DNA from: JBCCXZ01 sp965228005
GTDB lineage: Bacteria > Planctomycetota > Planctomycetia > Pirellulales > Lacipirellulaceae
NCBI GenBank assembly: GCA_965228005.1
Contig: CBDDGV010000003.1
Coordinates: 62,001-126,000, forward strand
Direction of reading: 5' to 3'
Length of the DNA stretch: 64,000 bases
The position numbers were made by a program, and so were the translations under genes. Below, one piece after another: positions 25,572-34,327 of the stretch. Under the pieces are notes generated by a model. That model ran no database searches. It was not told the DNA's origin and saw only the letters and a program-made list of their open reading frames with translations. Numbering within the stretch: position 1 is the first letter of the stretch; every line of letters starts with the position of its first letter.

Positions 25572-26416
25572 TAGCATTTCCTCCGGTTGCGGGGTCGTGT
25601 GAAGCAGCAGCAGACGAAGAGAGTGAGCGTGGCGGGCTCCGGGACGACGGCCGTCGCAACGAGCGCCGCCGAGCCTTGGCCGAACGAGGCGTTCCAGGCG
25701 TCGAGCCCCGGAGCGGTGAAGTTGCGTTGCAGGGCGAGCAGGTCGGCGACATCGACATCGGCGTCGGCGTCGAGGTCGGCGGCGGCGTCCGTGGGAGCGG
25801 CGAGCGGGTTCTCGGCGAAGACGGTGAAAAGGAGGCTGGGCGAGAACGCCCAGCTGTGCCATCCCCCGTCGACCAGCGTGCTGAAGGTGGCGCCCGACGG
25901 GTCGCTGGTCCATTGGCCCCCGTCGTAAGGGTTGCTTGAGGCCGAGCCGAAGTGCCAGAAGCCGCTGAACCAACCCTCGGCGTACCAGTCGCCGGGGTCG
26001 GCGGAGGTTGCCGCGGGAGACCCGCTGTCGGGGATGCCGGAGACGGTAACCCCCTCGCCGTTGAAGGTGTCGCCGCTTGTTGTGGCGAACTGACCATCAT
26101 TGTTCGCGTCGTAGCCCAGGCCGTAAACGCGGATGCCCTGCGGGGTGGGGCCGCTGAGCTTGGCGAACAGCCGATCGTCGGCCGCGACGACGGCGCGGAG
26201 CATGTCTTCGCCGCTGGCGACGCCGTCCCAGCGGTAGCCCCAGACGAGGGCGTTGTCGTCGGGCGACTCGCCTTGCCAGTCGAGGACCAAGGCCGCTTCT
26301 TGGGCGCCGGCGCCGGTCCAGTTGACGATGTCGCTGAACGAGGCAACGGGCCCCGCCGAAGCCGCGACGGGCAGGTAAGCGAGGAGTACGGCGTGCAAGC
26401 GGAAGCTACGGGGCAT
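25571..26416 (-). CDS. PEP-CTERM surface protein with dockerin-like segment, B12-riboswitch operon
   Basis: The 281-residue protein has a signal peptide (LHAVLLAYLPVAASAG), an extracellular domain with the segments WGYRWDGVASGEDMLRAV and YGLGYDANNDGQF, a dockerin-like acidic stretch ADLDADADVDVADLLALQRN (about 214-233), and a C-terminal VPEP followed by a short Cys-rich hydrophobic run and a basic end. The hydrophobic part is shorter than usual for PEP-CTERM. It overlaps the pseudopilin gene by 11 bp upstream and the next gene by TAATG downstream. Ligand unknown; riboswitch control suggests cobalamin. Confidence 0.75.
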   Translation of the reverse strand: MPRSFRLHAVLLAYLPVAASAGPVASFSDIVNWTGAGAQEAALVLDWQGESPDDNALVWGYRWDGVASGEDMLRAVVAADDRLFAKLSGPTPQGIRVYGLGYDANNDGQFATTSGDTFNGEGVTVSGIPDSGSPAATSADPGDWYAEGWFSGFWHFGSASSNPYDGGQWTSDPSGATFSTLVDGGWHSWAFSPSLLFTVFAENPLAAPTDAAADLDADADVDVADLLALQRNFTAPGLDAWNASFGQGSAALVATAVVPEPATLTLFVCCCFTRPRNRRKC

Positions 26417-27311
26417 GGCGCGTCTCCCCTCCCGCTCGGGTGAGCATGGACAGTAGCACGTCTTGGTCGATCGACTCGTCGACAAACTCAACGTGGCCGT
26501 CGCAGAACGCGATGCCGGCGACCGACGGGTGCTCGCTGAAGATCTCGTTATCAGGGGTGGCGTTCAGTTGGGTCTCTTGGTGCTGCGCGAGCAGGTTGTG
26601 GCCGTTGGCCCATTGGGCCTCGTAGTCGACCGAGAAACCTTGAACGATCGTGTTACGCCGGGCGCACTCGGCGATCACGGCGGTGTGGGCGAGGCCGTCG
26701 GGGATCTCGGCCGCACGGGTCGGCAGTTCGTAGAGCATGACGCCGAGCGACTCGTCGTTGAGGTAGTGCAGCGAGCCGAACGGGGCGCTGCGGCCGGGGC
26801 CCTCGACGCCGAAGATGCCGCCGTAGTCGGTGAAAGCCATGTGGTCGCCGGGGTCCCAGACGCCGTTGGCGTTGACGTCTCCGGTCGTTGTGCGGACGCG
26901 GGCGACCGCGGGGCAGAGGAACGTCGGCACAACAACGGCAACAGCTTCGCGGTTGGCCGGGGCGGAGGCGGCTTCTTTGTAGTCGAATCGCTCGAAGACC
27001 GCGGCCTGCTCGATGTGCGGGAGCGTGGCGACGTTCCAGGCGATCTGGCGGCGCTGGGCGGGGTCGGGCGAGAACTTGCACTCGATGCAGCCGACCGGGA
27101 AGTGGGCCTCAACGGACTCGTACGCCAAGCAGGCCAGCGCGAGCTGGCGGAGGTTGTTCTGGCACTGCGTGCGGCGGGCGGACTCGCGGGCCGACTGCAC
27201 GGCCGGCAGCAGCAGGCCGACGAGCACGCCGACCAGCGCGATGACCACGAGCAACTCGACGAGCGTGAAGCCGCGGGCCCGGCATCGGTTGTGGAGGACA
27301 ACAGACCGCAT
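26406..27311 (-). CDS. DUF1559 prepilin-type pseudopilin
   Basis: The 301-residue protein has a type IV prepilin/type II secretion N terminus (GFTLVELLVVIALVGVLVGL, cleavage after Gly14), a long helix ending in SARESARRTQCQNNLRQLAL, and a C-terminal H-x9-DG-type motif (IAFCDGHVEFVDESI). This is the DUF1559 family, greatly expanded in planctomycetes, with presumed surface or secretion functions. It is the first gene after the cobalamin riboswitch, with a leader of about 180 nt beyond the B12 box. No clear ribosome-binding site is visible before its ATG. Confidence 0.85.
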   Translation of the reverse strand: MRSVVLHNRCRARGFTLVELLVVIALVGVLVGLLLPAVQSARESARRTQCQNNLRQLALACLAYESVEAHFPVGCIECKFSPDPAQRRQIAWNVATLPHIEQAAVFERFDYKEAASAPANREAVAVVVPTFLCPAVARVRTTTGDVNANGVWDPGDHMAFTDYGGIFGVEGPGRSAPFGSLHYLNDESLGVMLYELPTRAAEIPDGLAHTAVIAECARRNTIVQGFSVDYEAQWANGHNLLAQHQETQLNATPDNEIFSEHPSVAGIAFCDGHVEFVDESIDQDVLLSMLTRAGGETRHAP

Positions 27312-27489
27312 GGCGGTGTGCGTCGCGGCGGCCCGAGATCGATGCTAAGACTCGCCGCGCGCAGGTGCGCACGCGTAGCCCCACTCAATGCACCGTGCAC
27401 AGCAGTCTGCGCAGGCAATCACGGGTCGACGAAGACGCGGTACGTTGGACAGTTTGCGGCCGCTCGTCCCTCGCGGGCGTGCCGAAAAT

Positions 27490-27697
27490 ACTGTGCTGGT
27501 AGGTCTTCTGACTCCCGAGCCCAACGCGGCCGGGCCTTCTCACCGCGACGGCTTGCCATGGCAAGCCAATCACTGCGGCAATGGCCTTAGGAATGCACCG
27601 CGTTGGTCGTGCTCGGTCACAGCGGCGGGGCCGTCCCGGAATCGCACCGGAGTTCCCTGTTCGTCGACCCGAAAAGCGGTTCGGGCCGACCACCAAC
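27490..27697 (-). promoter_or_regulatory. Cobalamin (B12) riboswitch
   Basis: On the minus strand the conserved core is present: AACAGGGAA, then CCGGTGCGATTCCGG, then CCCCGCCGCTGTGA (27618-27662), and the B12 box AGTCAGAAGACCTACC at 27498-27513. P1 can form between GTTGGTGGTC at the 5' end (about 27697) and GACCTACCAGCAC at the 3' end. A GCTTGCCATGGCAAGC palindrome (27551-27566) lies in the peripheral region. It is in the 5' leader of the DUF1559/PEP-CTERM operon and should repress it when adenosylcobalamin is abundant. Confidence 0.9.
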
Positions 27698-27715
27698 ACA
27701 CGACTCGTTCCCGAA

Positions 27716-27742
27716 GTTATGCGGTCTGCGGTCGTGTGTCAA
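27716..27742 (-). promoter_or_regulatory. Candidate promoter of the B12-riboswitch operon
   Basis: On the minus strand TTGACA (27742-27737) is followed after 15 bp by CATAAC (27721-27716). A start about 7 bases downstream would place the RNA 5' end just before the riboswitch P1 stem. The spacer is shorter than ideal. Confidence 0.45.
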
Positions 27743-27790
27743 TCAGTCAAACCAACAACCGCTTATTGAGCGGCTTCGAGTCGTGTTCAA

Positions 27791-27825
27791 TAAAAAACCC
27801 CGGCGGGCCTGGGCCTCGCCGGGGC
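27791..27825 (-). terminator. Intrinsic terminator of the sigma factor gene
   Basis: On the minus strand a GC-rich stem (CCCCGGCGAGGCC with GGCCCGCCGGGG) is followed by TTTTTTATT. It lies about 50 bp after the sigma factor stop and separates that transcript from the riboswitch operon. Confidence 0.85.
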
Positions 27826-27873
27826 GGGGAGTGCGATGGAAGCGTTGCACCGACTGTAGTTGGAAGTCGCTCG

Positions 27874-29442
27874 CTAGTCGAGGAAACCGGAGAGTTCCTG
27901 GCTGCGGCTGGGTTGCTGCAGCTTGCGGACCGCTTTGGCCTCGATCTGCCGGATCCGCTCGCGGGTGACCTTGAAGATGTGGCCGACCTCTTCGAGCGTG
28001 TAGCTGTAGCCGTCTCCCAGGCCGTAGCGGAGCTTGATGATCTCCCGCTCGCGGTAGCTGAGCGTCTTGAGCACCTTGGAGATGCGGGTGCGGAGCATCT
28101 CTTGGGCGGCCCCGATGGCGGGGCTCTCGGCTCCGGCGTCGGGCAGGAGGTCGCCGAAGTGGCTGTCCTCGCTGTTGCCGACCGGGCGGTCGAGGCTGAT
28201 CGGGTAGCGGCTCATGGCGAGCACGCGGCGGGCCTCGTCGACGGTGCACTCGGCGGCGCGGGCGGTCTCTTCGATCGTCGGCTCACGGCCCAGACGCTGC
28301 AGCAGCGCCCGGGAGACGTTCCGCACGCGGCTCATCGTCTCTACCATATGCACGGGGATGCGGATGGTGCGGCTCTGGTCGGCGACGGCGCGGGTGATGG
28401 CCTGCCGGATCCACCAGGTGGCGTAGGTGCAGAACTTGAAGCCGCGGCGGTACTCGAACTTGTCCACGGCACGCATCAGGCCGGCGTTGCCTTCCTGGAT
28501 GAGGTCGAGGAAGCTCAGGCCGCGGTTGCGGTACTTCTTGGCGATCGAGACAACCAGCCGCAGGTTGCCCTCGGAGAGGCCGCGCTTGGCCCGCTGGTAC
28601 TTCGAGTAGATCTGCTTCAGGTCGGAAACCCGGTTGCGGAGGCTGGCGGGGCTCTCCTGGGTCAGACGCAGCAGGCTCCGGTACTCGTCGACGATCGGCT
28701 TGAGGTCTTCGGCGGGCTTCTTGGCCTTCTTCATGCGGGCCATCTGCCGCTTGAGCTGATCGATGCGGCCGCTGAACTCTTCGAGCTGGCCGATCATCGA
28801 CTCGATCCGCTGCGTGCGGAGGCCGAGTTCTTCGACGAGCATGACCGCGCGGCGGCGGCGCCTCGCGAGCCGGGCCCAGGCCTCGCGACGCTTCTGGGGC
28901 CGCTCGCTGCGGCTGGTGGCGGTGCGGTAGTCCTGCCGGTTCTGCTCCAGCAGCACCTCCAGCGTGCGGAGGTTGTGCGGCATGCGGCCGAGAATCTGCT
29001 CTTTCTCGAGCCGGTCGGTCACGGAGACCTGCACGGTGCGGTCGAAGGGCAGCTCGCCCTTGTGCACGCGGAGCAGCACCTTGTAGGCGGCCCGGATGAC
29101 GTAGTCGCAGGCCAGCAGCCGGCGGCGGAAGGCGGTGCGGGTGGTCTCGATGCGGCGGGCGAGGTTGATCTCCTGCTGGCGGGTGAGCAGCGGGATCTCG
29201 CCCATCTGGGTGAGGTACATCCGGACGGGGTCGTCCGACCACGATTCGAGATCGGGGTGATCGTCTTCGGCCTCCGCGGCGGCGGCTTCTCGGGCGGAGC
29301 TGCGCGCGTTGTTGAGGTCGATGGCGATACCGCCTTCGTCGGAATCGTCGGAGTTGTTGCTCTCTTTGGAATCGAAGCCGCTGGCGGCCTCGACTGCCGC
29401 CGAGTCCTCATCCAGGTCGTGGTCCAATAGCGCGTCGTACAA
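27874..29442 (-). CDS. rpoD: RNA polymerase sigma-70 factor (RpoD-like)
   Basis: The 522-residue protein has an acidic N terminus, region 1.2 (DPVRMYLTQMGEIPLLTRQQE), a basic insertion with a long charged helix, region 2 (EGNLRLVVSIAKKYRNRGL, DLIQEGNAGLMRAVDKF, FCTYATWWIRQAI), region 3, and region 4.2 (LEEVGHIFKVTRERIRQIEAK). It is a group 1 or group 2 sigma factor. The TTG start at 29442 is supported by AGGAG 8 bases upstream. It is monocistronic with its own terminator. Confidence 0.9.
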   Translation of the reverse strand: MYDALLDHDLDEDSAAVEAASGFDSKESNNSDDSDEGGIAIDLNNARSSAREAAAAEAEDDHPDLESWSDDPVRMYLTQMGEIPLLTRQQEINLARRIETTRTAFRRRLLACDYVIRAAYKVLLRVHKGELPFDRTVQVSVTDRLEKEQILGRMPHNLRTLEVLLEQNRQDYRTATSRSERPQKRREAWARLARRRRRAVMLVEELGLRTQRIESMIGQLEEFSGRIDQLKRQMARMKKAKKPAEDLKPIVDEYRSLLRLTQESPASLRNRVSDLKQIYSKYQRAKRGLSEGNLRLVVSIAKKYRNRGLSFLDLIQEGNAGLMRAVDKFEYRRGFKFCTYATWWIRQAITRAVADQSRTIRIPVHMVETMSRVRNVSRALLQRLGREPTIEETARAAECTVDEARRVLAMSRYPISLDRPVGNSEDSHFGDLLPDAGAESPAIGAAQEMLRTRISKVLKTLSYREREIIKLRYGLGDGYSYTLEEVGHIFKVTRERIRQIEAKAVRKLQQPSRSQELSGFLD

Positions 29443-30648
29443 AGCGTTGCTCCTGAGCTTGTTTTGCGGCGTCCTTACGCGTCGCTGCCGGGGGTTTCGC
29501 CGGGCCGCTGGGCCAACCCTGGAGGGTTGTGGCCGGGGCCGGGTTGGGGAGGTTTCTGGCGTCGGCGGCGGATGTGGTGTGAGGCGCCCGCCGGCGCGGG
29601 CCGCCGCGGATGCGGCGGCCGCTGACTAGAATCCCCCCCCGTCGTACAAAAACCTCTGGCAGAGGCACGGTCGCGTCTGCGACTGCCGTATTGAAAAACG
29701 TGTTCGGCGGCCGGTTGCTTCTCGCCGTAACAAGGTCTGATCAATTCTGTTTTGGGAACGTGACAACGAATTCTAACACCGCCAAGGATTGCGGCTCCTC
29801 GCCTCGGGTATTTGCGAAGAAATTACTTTTGCATCGAAGGGAACAGCACGCGGCCAGTCTTCCTTACAGGGTTGCCCCATGCGTTGGCACGGTGCTCCGG
29901 CTTGCATAGCTCCTTACCGGTTAGGGGGTCGTTGCGGACACGCGGTCCGCGGGTCCTGCCAAGCCCTTCCTGGGTTGCAGACGCGATGGAGCGCCTGCTG
30001 CCCGCGTAGAGATAGCGCGTTTCATCACAACAGCCGTTTCAATGGACGGTTGCGAATCCAGCCGCACCTGCCCCGTGCGGGTATCGATTCTGAGCGTCGT
30101 CGCCCCAGCAACTCTGAGCGTCTTGGCTCCCGTGTGGAACCGCACCACCGCGCGTCGGTCATCGAGTCGGTCTTCGCTCGCCGCCGCGTTTCCGTTCCGC
30201 GAGACGGGCACGGACGATGCCGCCTTGCCAAGTCGGCCGCCGTCTTGCGGGGCCCGTCGTGGGGGCGACTACGAGTTCGCTGTTCTTGCGATGTCGACTC
30301 TTCGATTGCCTTGCAGACCAACAGGGGGAGTGCCGTTGAGGCGGGCGGCAGCGAGACCGGGGTTCACGCCCCAACCAACCATTGGGGCGTCCTTGTCACC
30401 ACAGGAGAGGGAGCAAGCCGGATCGGGCGGTGCCGACAAAGTGGGTGGTGTGCTCGGCGTTCGTGTACTACCAGACGGTGGGATGCAACTAAATTCCGCT
30501 ATAATTATACAAATACTTGAGCCGGGGTCCACTACCTTCGGGAAAACCCGGGCAGATCCAACCAAGTATTGGCCTGTCCCACAGAGCCTGGGACAGCACC
30601 TAAGGCCCTGCGCTGCAGGGCCTTGCGGAGCCTGAAGACGAGAACCAG
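29443..30648. other. 1.2-kb intergenic region, no confident gene
   Basis: This gap upstream of the sigma factor is less GC-biased at codon third positions than any neighbouring gene. A minus-strand frame at 29921-30211 (GTG start, 96 codons) is the best coding candidate but has only moderate GC3 and no known motif. An AT-rich spot near 30495-30515 contains TATAAT on both strands and could be a promoter. I see no tRNA, tmRNA, RNase P or 6S RNA. Confidence 0.4.
30574..30624 (-). terminator. Two adjacent stem-loops after the Cys-rich protein gene
   Basis: CTGTCCCA...TGGGACAG (30574-30596) and AAGGCCCTG...CAGGGCCTT (30602-30624) are perfect inverted repeats 25-75 bp downstream of the minus-strand stop at 30649. 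There is no clear T-run, so they may be RNA-stabilising or bidirectional terminators. Confidence 0.5.
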
Positions 30649-32007
30649 CTAACCGAGTGTTTGCTGGATTTCTGCTTCGGACAGGGGGGCCCACCGGGAA
30701 GCGAATGGCCCGCGCTTGGCGATCCGGCGGACCGCGAGCGTCTCTTTGTGGACCACAAGCAGCAGGCTCTTGAGCACGCTGGCGAGTCGGATGACGTACA
30801 CGTCTTCGGTTTCCGAGATCTTCCAGCGCTTCCAGGCATCAAGGCTGGGGTGTTCGCCGAGCACCCAGACGACGCGAGGATCGTCTTTCGAGACCGTGGC
30901 GACCGACCGGCAGGCCCGGCACTCGCCGTCCTCGAGCGAGGGGCGGCCGACCTCCTCGCCGCAGCATGCGCAGGTTTCGAACGCTTCTTCGAGGCACGGC
31001 TCGCCCGACACGGGGCAGCGGCGCGTGTAGCGCCGGTGGACCCGCTTGCCGGTGGCGGAGCACGCCACCAGGTCGCTAGCCAGGAACCGGCTGCCGGAGT
31101 GCTCGCAGAGGCCGATACCCTCCGCGACATCGATCTCCCCCTCGTCGGTCGCCGCTAGCTGGAACCCGCTCAGGCCCGAGAAGGGGCCGACGAACGGCTC
31201 CGCCTTCAAGTTGCGGGCCCAGCCCCCGAAGCTGTGGGAGGCGGATTCTTCGCCAACGGTGAACTCCAGATGGCCCTCGACGCGTTTGACCCAGACCAGG
31301 GTGACCAGCTTGGGAGCCACGGCGGTGGCCGAAGGGTCGCGCTGGGAGACCGACTTGGCTGCGATCCGCTGGCCCGAAGAACGGAGCGAATCGAGCATGC
31401 CCTGATTGATCCGCGGCGTCGGCTCGTGGGAAAGCAGCTCAATGTCTGCCAGTCCGAGTTTCTCGGCAAGCTGGTCGCTGACCGTGCTGCCGTCTTCTGA
31501 AACGAAGACGTGCCGGAGGGTGGCCCCGTCTGGGGCGAGGTAGCTGAGCCGTAGGAACGGCAGGTCGGTCAACCGGCAGCCGCCCAGGTGGACCTGGCCG
31601 CCCTCGATCTGGTAGGCGTGGAACAACGCCGGGGCGATGTCGTTCACCGAGGCGGGCTGGCCGACCGGGCGGGCGTTGACGGCTCCGTCGGTCGTGGAGA
31701 ATTTGCCGCGCAGCCAGTCGAAGAACTCCGCCCGCTCGTCGAAGACGTCGCCCTCGGCCGCCAACGACACGGCGTAGTGCTCGCGCCCTCCGAGAGCGGG
31801 CCGGTCGGCCTCGGGCACGTCGAAGGCGATCGAACGGCCTTCTTCCTGGAACGCTACGCCGAGTGCGCCGAGCGCCTGCCGGACGAAGTGGTCGACGCTC
31901 TCGGTGAAGCGTGACTCGGGCAGGACCAGGGCGGCGTCGCTTTGCGAGGGGGCGGTCACAAAGGTGTCCCAGCTCGACGAGGCGTCGTTGTGGTGCAGAA
32001 GGTTCAC
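30649..32007 (-). CDS. Conserved-looking protein with Cys cluster, unknown
   Basis: The 452-residue cytoplasmic protein has no family I can name. Its C-terminal part (about residues 325-370) has a cysteine array C-x6-C-x7-C-x-CC-x13-C-x2-C, including CACCGEE and CRACRS, which looks like one or two degenerate zinc ribbons. The segment before it (LVACSATGKRVHRRYTRRCPVSGEPC) may extend the metal site. The rest is mixed alpha/beta. The start is GTG. It follows a methyltransferase gene by 77 bp on the same strand and ends the long minus-strand run. Confidence 0.65.
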   Translation of the reverse strand: MNLLHHNDASSSWDTFVTAPSQSDAALVLPESRFTESVDHFVRQALGALGVAFQEEGRSIAFDVPEADRPALGGREHYAVSLAAEGDVFDERAEFFDWLRGKFSTTDGAVNARPVGQPASVNDIAPALFHAYQIEGGQVHLGGCRLTDLPFLRLSYLAPDGATLRHVFVSEDGSTVSDQLAEKLGLADIELLSHEPTPRINQGMLDSLRSSGQRIAAKSVSQRDPSATAVAPKLVTLVWVKRVEGHLEFTVGEESASHSFGGWARNLKAEPFVGPFSGLSGFQLAATDEGEIDVAEGIGLCEHSGSRFLASDLVACSATGKRVHRRYTRRCPVSGEPCLEEAFETCACCGEEVGRPSLEDGECRACRSVATVSKDDPRVVWVLGEHPSLDAWKRWKISETEDVYVIRLASVLKSLLLVVHKETLAVRRIAKRGPFASRWAPLSEAEIQQTLG

Positions 32008-32084
32008 GAAAGAGAATTCGTCCGGCCGGGCCGGTCATCTCTACCTAATGTTATTGTGCTTCGGCCGCAGAGATTGCGAAGCCC

Positions 32085-32834
32085 CTACAACCGCCCCGGT
32101 TGCTGGCTCCTTGCCCGCAGGACGTAGACGATATCCTCCGTTTCCCCGTGGATTTCGACCTGTTCTTCGATGTCGTAGCCGAAGTCGTGGGTCGCGACGA
32201 CCTCGAACACCCCGGCGGTTTTGAGCGTTTTCTCGAACTGGGCGGCGGTGTAGGTGCGGAACCGCGACCTCCCCTCGATGCGGAACTGCCTGCTGGGCGT
32301 GTAGACGTCGTAGCTCATGCCGACCTCCTCGTACCGCCGGCGGTAGTCGGCGCTGACGATCCAGAGCCGTGAAAGCACGGCGAGGTTGCCGCGTCGGGCG
32401 GGCCAACTCTCTTCCTGCAGGGGTTCGATATCCAGGGGCGTGAGGTGCAGCCCCAGGACGTACAGCCCGCCGGGACGCAGAGCGCGGGCCACGCAGCGGA
32501 GGTGATCGACCGCGGCCCGCTCGGTCGTCAGGTGCCGGAAGCTGTTGATGAGGTTGAAGGCGGCGTCGCGGGGTTGCTGCAAGCGGAAGTCGGTCATGTC
32601 GCCGAGGGTCACGCGCCCCGGGCAGCCGTGCCTCTCGAGCCGGGCGTTGCAGTAGTCGACCATCGCGGGGTTGAGGTCGAGCCCGCCGACTTCGAAGCCG
32701 AGGCCCGCTAAACGGAACAGCAACCGGCCGGTGCCGCAGGCGGGCTCGTACACAGACTCGATCCCGCGCTCGCCGTACTCCTCGAAGCAGTCCTGCAGGA
32801 AGTCGAGCTCGGCCTTCCAGTCGGACCCGTACAC
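32085..32834 (-). CDS. Class I SAM-dependent methyltransferase
   Basis: The protein has the SAM-binding motif VYEPACGTGRLLFRLA (about 28-43), motif II GGLDLNPAMVDYC, and ALRPGGLYVLGLHL, so it is a class I methyltransferase of unknown substrate. The GTG at 32834 is the only standard start, but the same frame continues upstream with IAGDIYDYPKYYDL, the YYD segment that commonly opens such enzymes. A CTG at 32885 (LETIAGDIYDY) would include it. It directly follows the soluble GTPase gene. Confidence 0.75.
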   Translation of the reverse strand: MYGSDWKAELDFLQDCFEEYGERGIESVYEPACGTGRLLFRLAGLGFEVGGLDLNPAMVDYCNARLERHGCPGRVTLGDMTDFRLQQPRDAAFNLINSFRHLTTERAAVDHLRCVARALRPGGLYVLGLHLTPLDIEPLQEESWPARRGNLAVLSRLWIVSADYRRRYEEVGMSYDVYTPSRQFRIEGRSRFRTYTAAQFEKTLKTAGVFEVVATHDFGYDIEEQVEIHGETEDIVYVLRARSQQPGRL

Positions 32835-32923
32835 GAGGTCGTAGTACTTGGGGTAGTCGTAGATGTCGCCGGCGATCGTTTCCAGGGTCTTGCTCTTGTC
32901 GTCGTTGTCTTGCGTGGTTTCAG

Positions 32924-34327
32924 CTAATCCGTTGTCCCGCGTTTGTCCGATGCGTACGGATTCAGCGAGATCTTCTTGCGGATCTCGGCTTTGAGTTGGC
33001 GGAGGACCGATTCCTTGTCGGAGTTCTTCAGGATCTGGGCGACGACCTTCTTGGGGGCCTGGTTGCCCCAGCTTGCGCCGTGCTGGAAGTAGTACCGGGC
33101 GGCCTCGCCGACGATGTACGAACCGTAGCCCGCGGCGGCGCCCTGGGGGAGCATGGTCAGCACGCTGCCGGCGCCGGCGGTGAGGCCCTTGAAGACCGAC
33201 GACGCGTAGCTGACGGCCGCTTCGCTCAGCAGGACCCAGCCGGCGGCTTTCAGGATCGAGGTCACCAACGCCCGGGCGTTGGACGTGGTGATGTCGATGC
33301 CGTAGATGCGCCCGAGCGTGACGACCATGGAGGCGTCGACCGCGGTGCCGCCGATGACGTCGGCCGCGGGCACGGGGTTGAGCGCCACCGCGAGCGACTT
33401 GGCGACGGCGAAGCTCCAGACCGTCGCGGCGGCCTTGTCCTCGCGGAGCCGCACCCGCATGGCCGCCATGCGGTCGCTCTTGTCGGCGGCGAACATCGCG
33501 GCGTTGAGCGCGAGCAACGCCTTGCCCTCGGCCTCAAGCATCTCGACGATCCGCACGCGGAGGTCGTCTACCTTGGGCTGCGGGCGGCGGTGTTCGGTGC
33601 GCGTTGAACCGTCGGCCGACTCGATGAGGTACTCGACCGGACGCGGGTCGGCCGTGGTGGTCACCACGTTCTCGGGCGCCAGGATGTTTGCGTAACGCGG
33701 GCCGCGGAACTGGCCGAGCAGGTTCTCCAACTCCTCGGGCCGGTACAGGTCGCACTTGTTGACGACCAGGATCAGCGGCTTGTGGACCGAGGCGAGGTCG
33801 GCCAGGGCGGCGTGCTCGGCTTCGTTCAGGTCGGAGTCGGTGACGAACAGCACGAGGTCGGCTCGGTTGGCGGCGGTGCGGGCCATCTCGCCGCGGGCGG
33901 AGCCTTCGACCTCGTTCAGCCCCGGCGTGTCGATCAACACCACGCTCGAGTCGGCCAGCCCAGGGACGCAGTAGCCGGCCCCTTCCCAAGGGACGTGCCA
34001 GACGTCTTTGGTCCAGCCGCCGCGGACGTCGACCTGCGCGTGGGCCCCGCCGGTGAGCGCGTTGATCAGCGCGCTCTTGCCGGTGCTGATCTCGCCGAAG
34101 ACGACGATCTCCACCCGGCCGGCGCGGAGCTTCTCCGACATCGTCGCGAGCGCGGTGAGGTCGTCCTTCAGGGCGGCCTTCTCTTCGTCGCTGCAGCCGT
34201 CGAAGCGGTCGATGGCCTGCTGCACGGCGGCGATGGCGTCGCCGTAGTCCCCGCCGTGGGCGGGGTCGGCGAGGGCCCCTTTGCCGAGGGACTCTGGGGC
34301 CGTGGATTCCGGGGAGGCGTCGCTCAT
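32924..34327 (-). CDS. Soluble GTPase with DUF697-like C-terminus
   Basis: The 467-residue protein has a TRAFAC GTPase domain: G1 GEISTGKSALIN (about 77-88), G3 DTPGL, G4 NKCD. The C-terminal half is rich in Ala/Gly helices (NPVPAADVIGGTAVDASMVV) like the DUF697 region of YcjF-type GTPases. Its ATG overlaps the stop of the upstream membrane GTPase gene (ATGA). The two paralogs form a coupled pair, perhaps acting at the membrane in stress or cell-envelope processes; that is inferred. A longer upstream frame is not coding-like. Confidence 0.8.
   Translation of the reverse strand: MSDASPESTAPESLGKGALADPAHGGDYGDAIAAVQQAIDRFDGCSDEEKAALKDDLTALATMSEKLRAGRVEIVVFGEISTGKSALINALTGGAHAQVDVRGGWTKDVWHVPWEGAGYCVPGLADSSVVLIDTPGLNEVEGSARGEMARTAANRADLVLFVTDSDLNEAEHAALADLASVHKPLILVVNKCDLYRPEELENLLGQFRGPRYANILAPENVVTTTADPRPVEYLIESADGSTRTEHRRPQPKVDDLRVRIVEMLEAEGKALLALNAAMFAADKSDRMAAMRVRLREDKAAATVWSFAVAKSLAVALNPVPAADVIGGTAVDASMVVTLGRIYGIDITTSNARALVTSILKAAGWVLLSEAAVSYASSVFKGLTAGAGSVLTMLPQGAAAGYGSYIVGEAARYYFQHGASWGNQAPKKVVAQILKNSDKESVLRQLKAEIRKKISLNPYASDKRGTTD

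Noticed and set aside
27388..29430. Long plus-strand open frame antisense to the sigma factor
   Set aside because: Its amino-acid composition follows the codon shadow of rpoD on the other strand and no domain is recognisable, while rpoD motifs are complete.
29921..30211. 96-codon minus-strand frame in the large gap
   Set aside because: GC3 is lower than in real genes here, there is no ribosome-binding site and no motif. It is mentioned only as a weak candidate.
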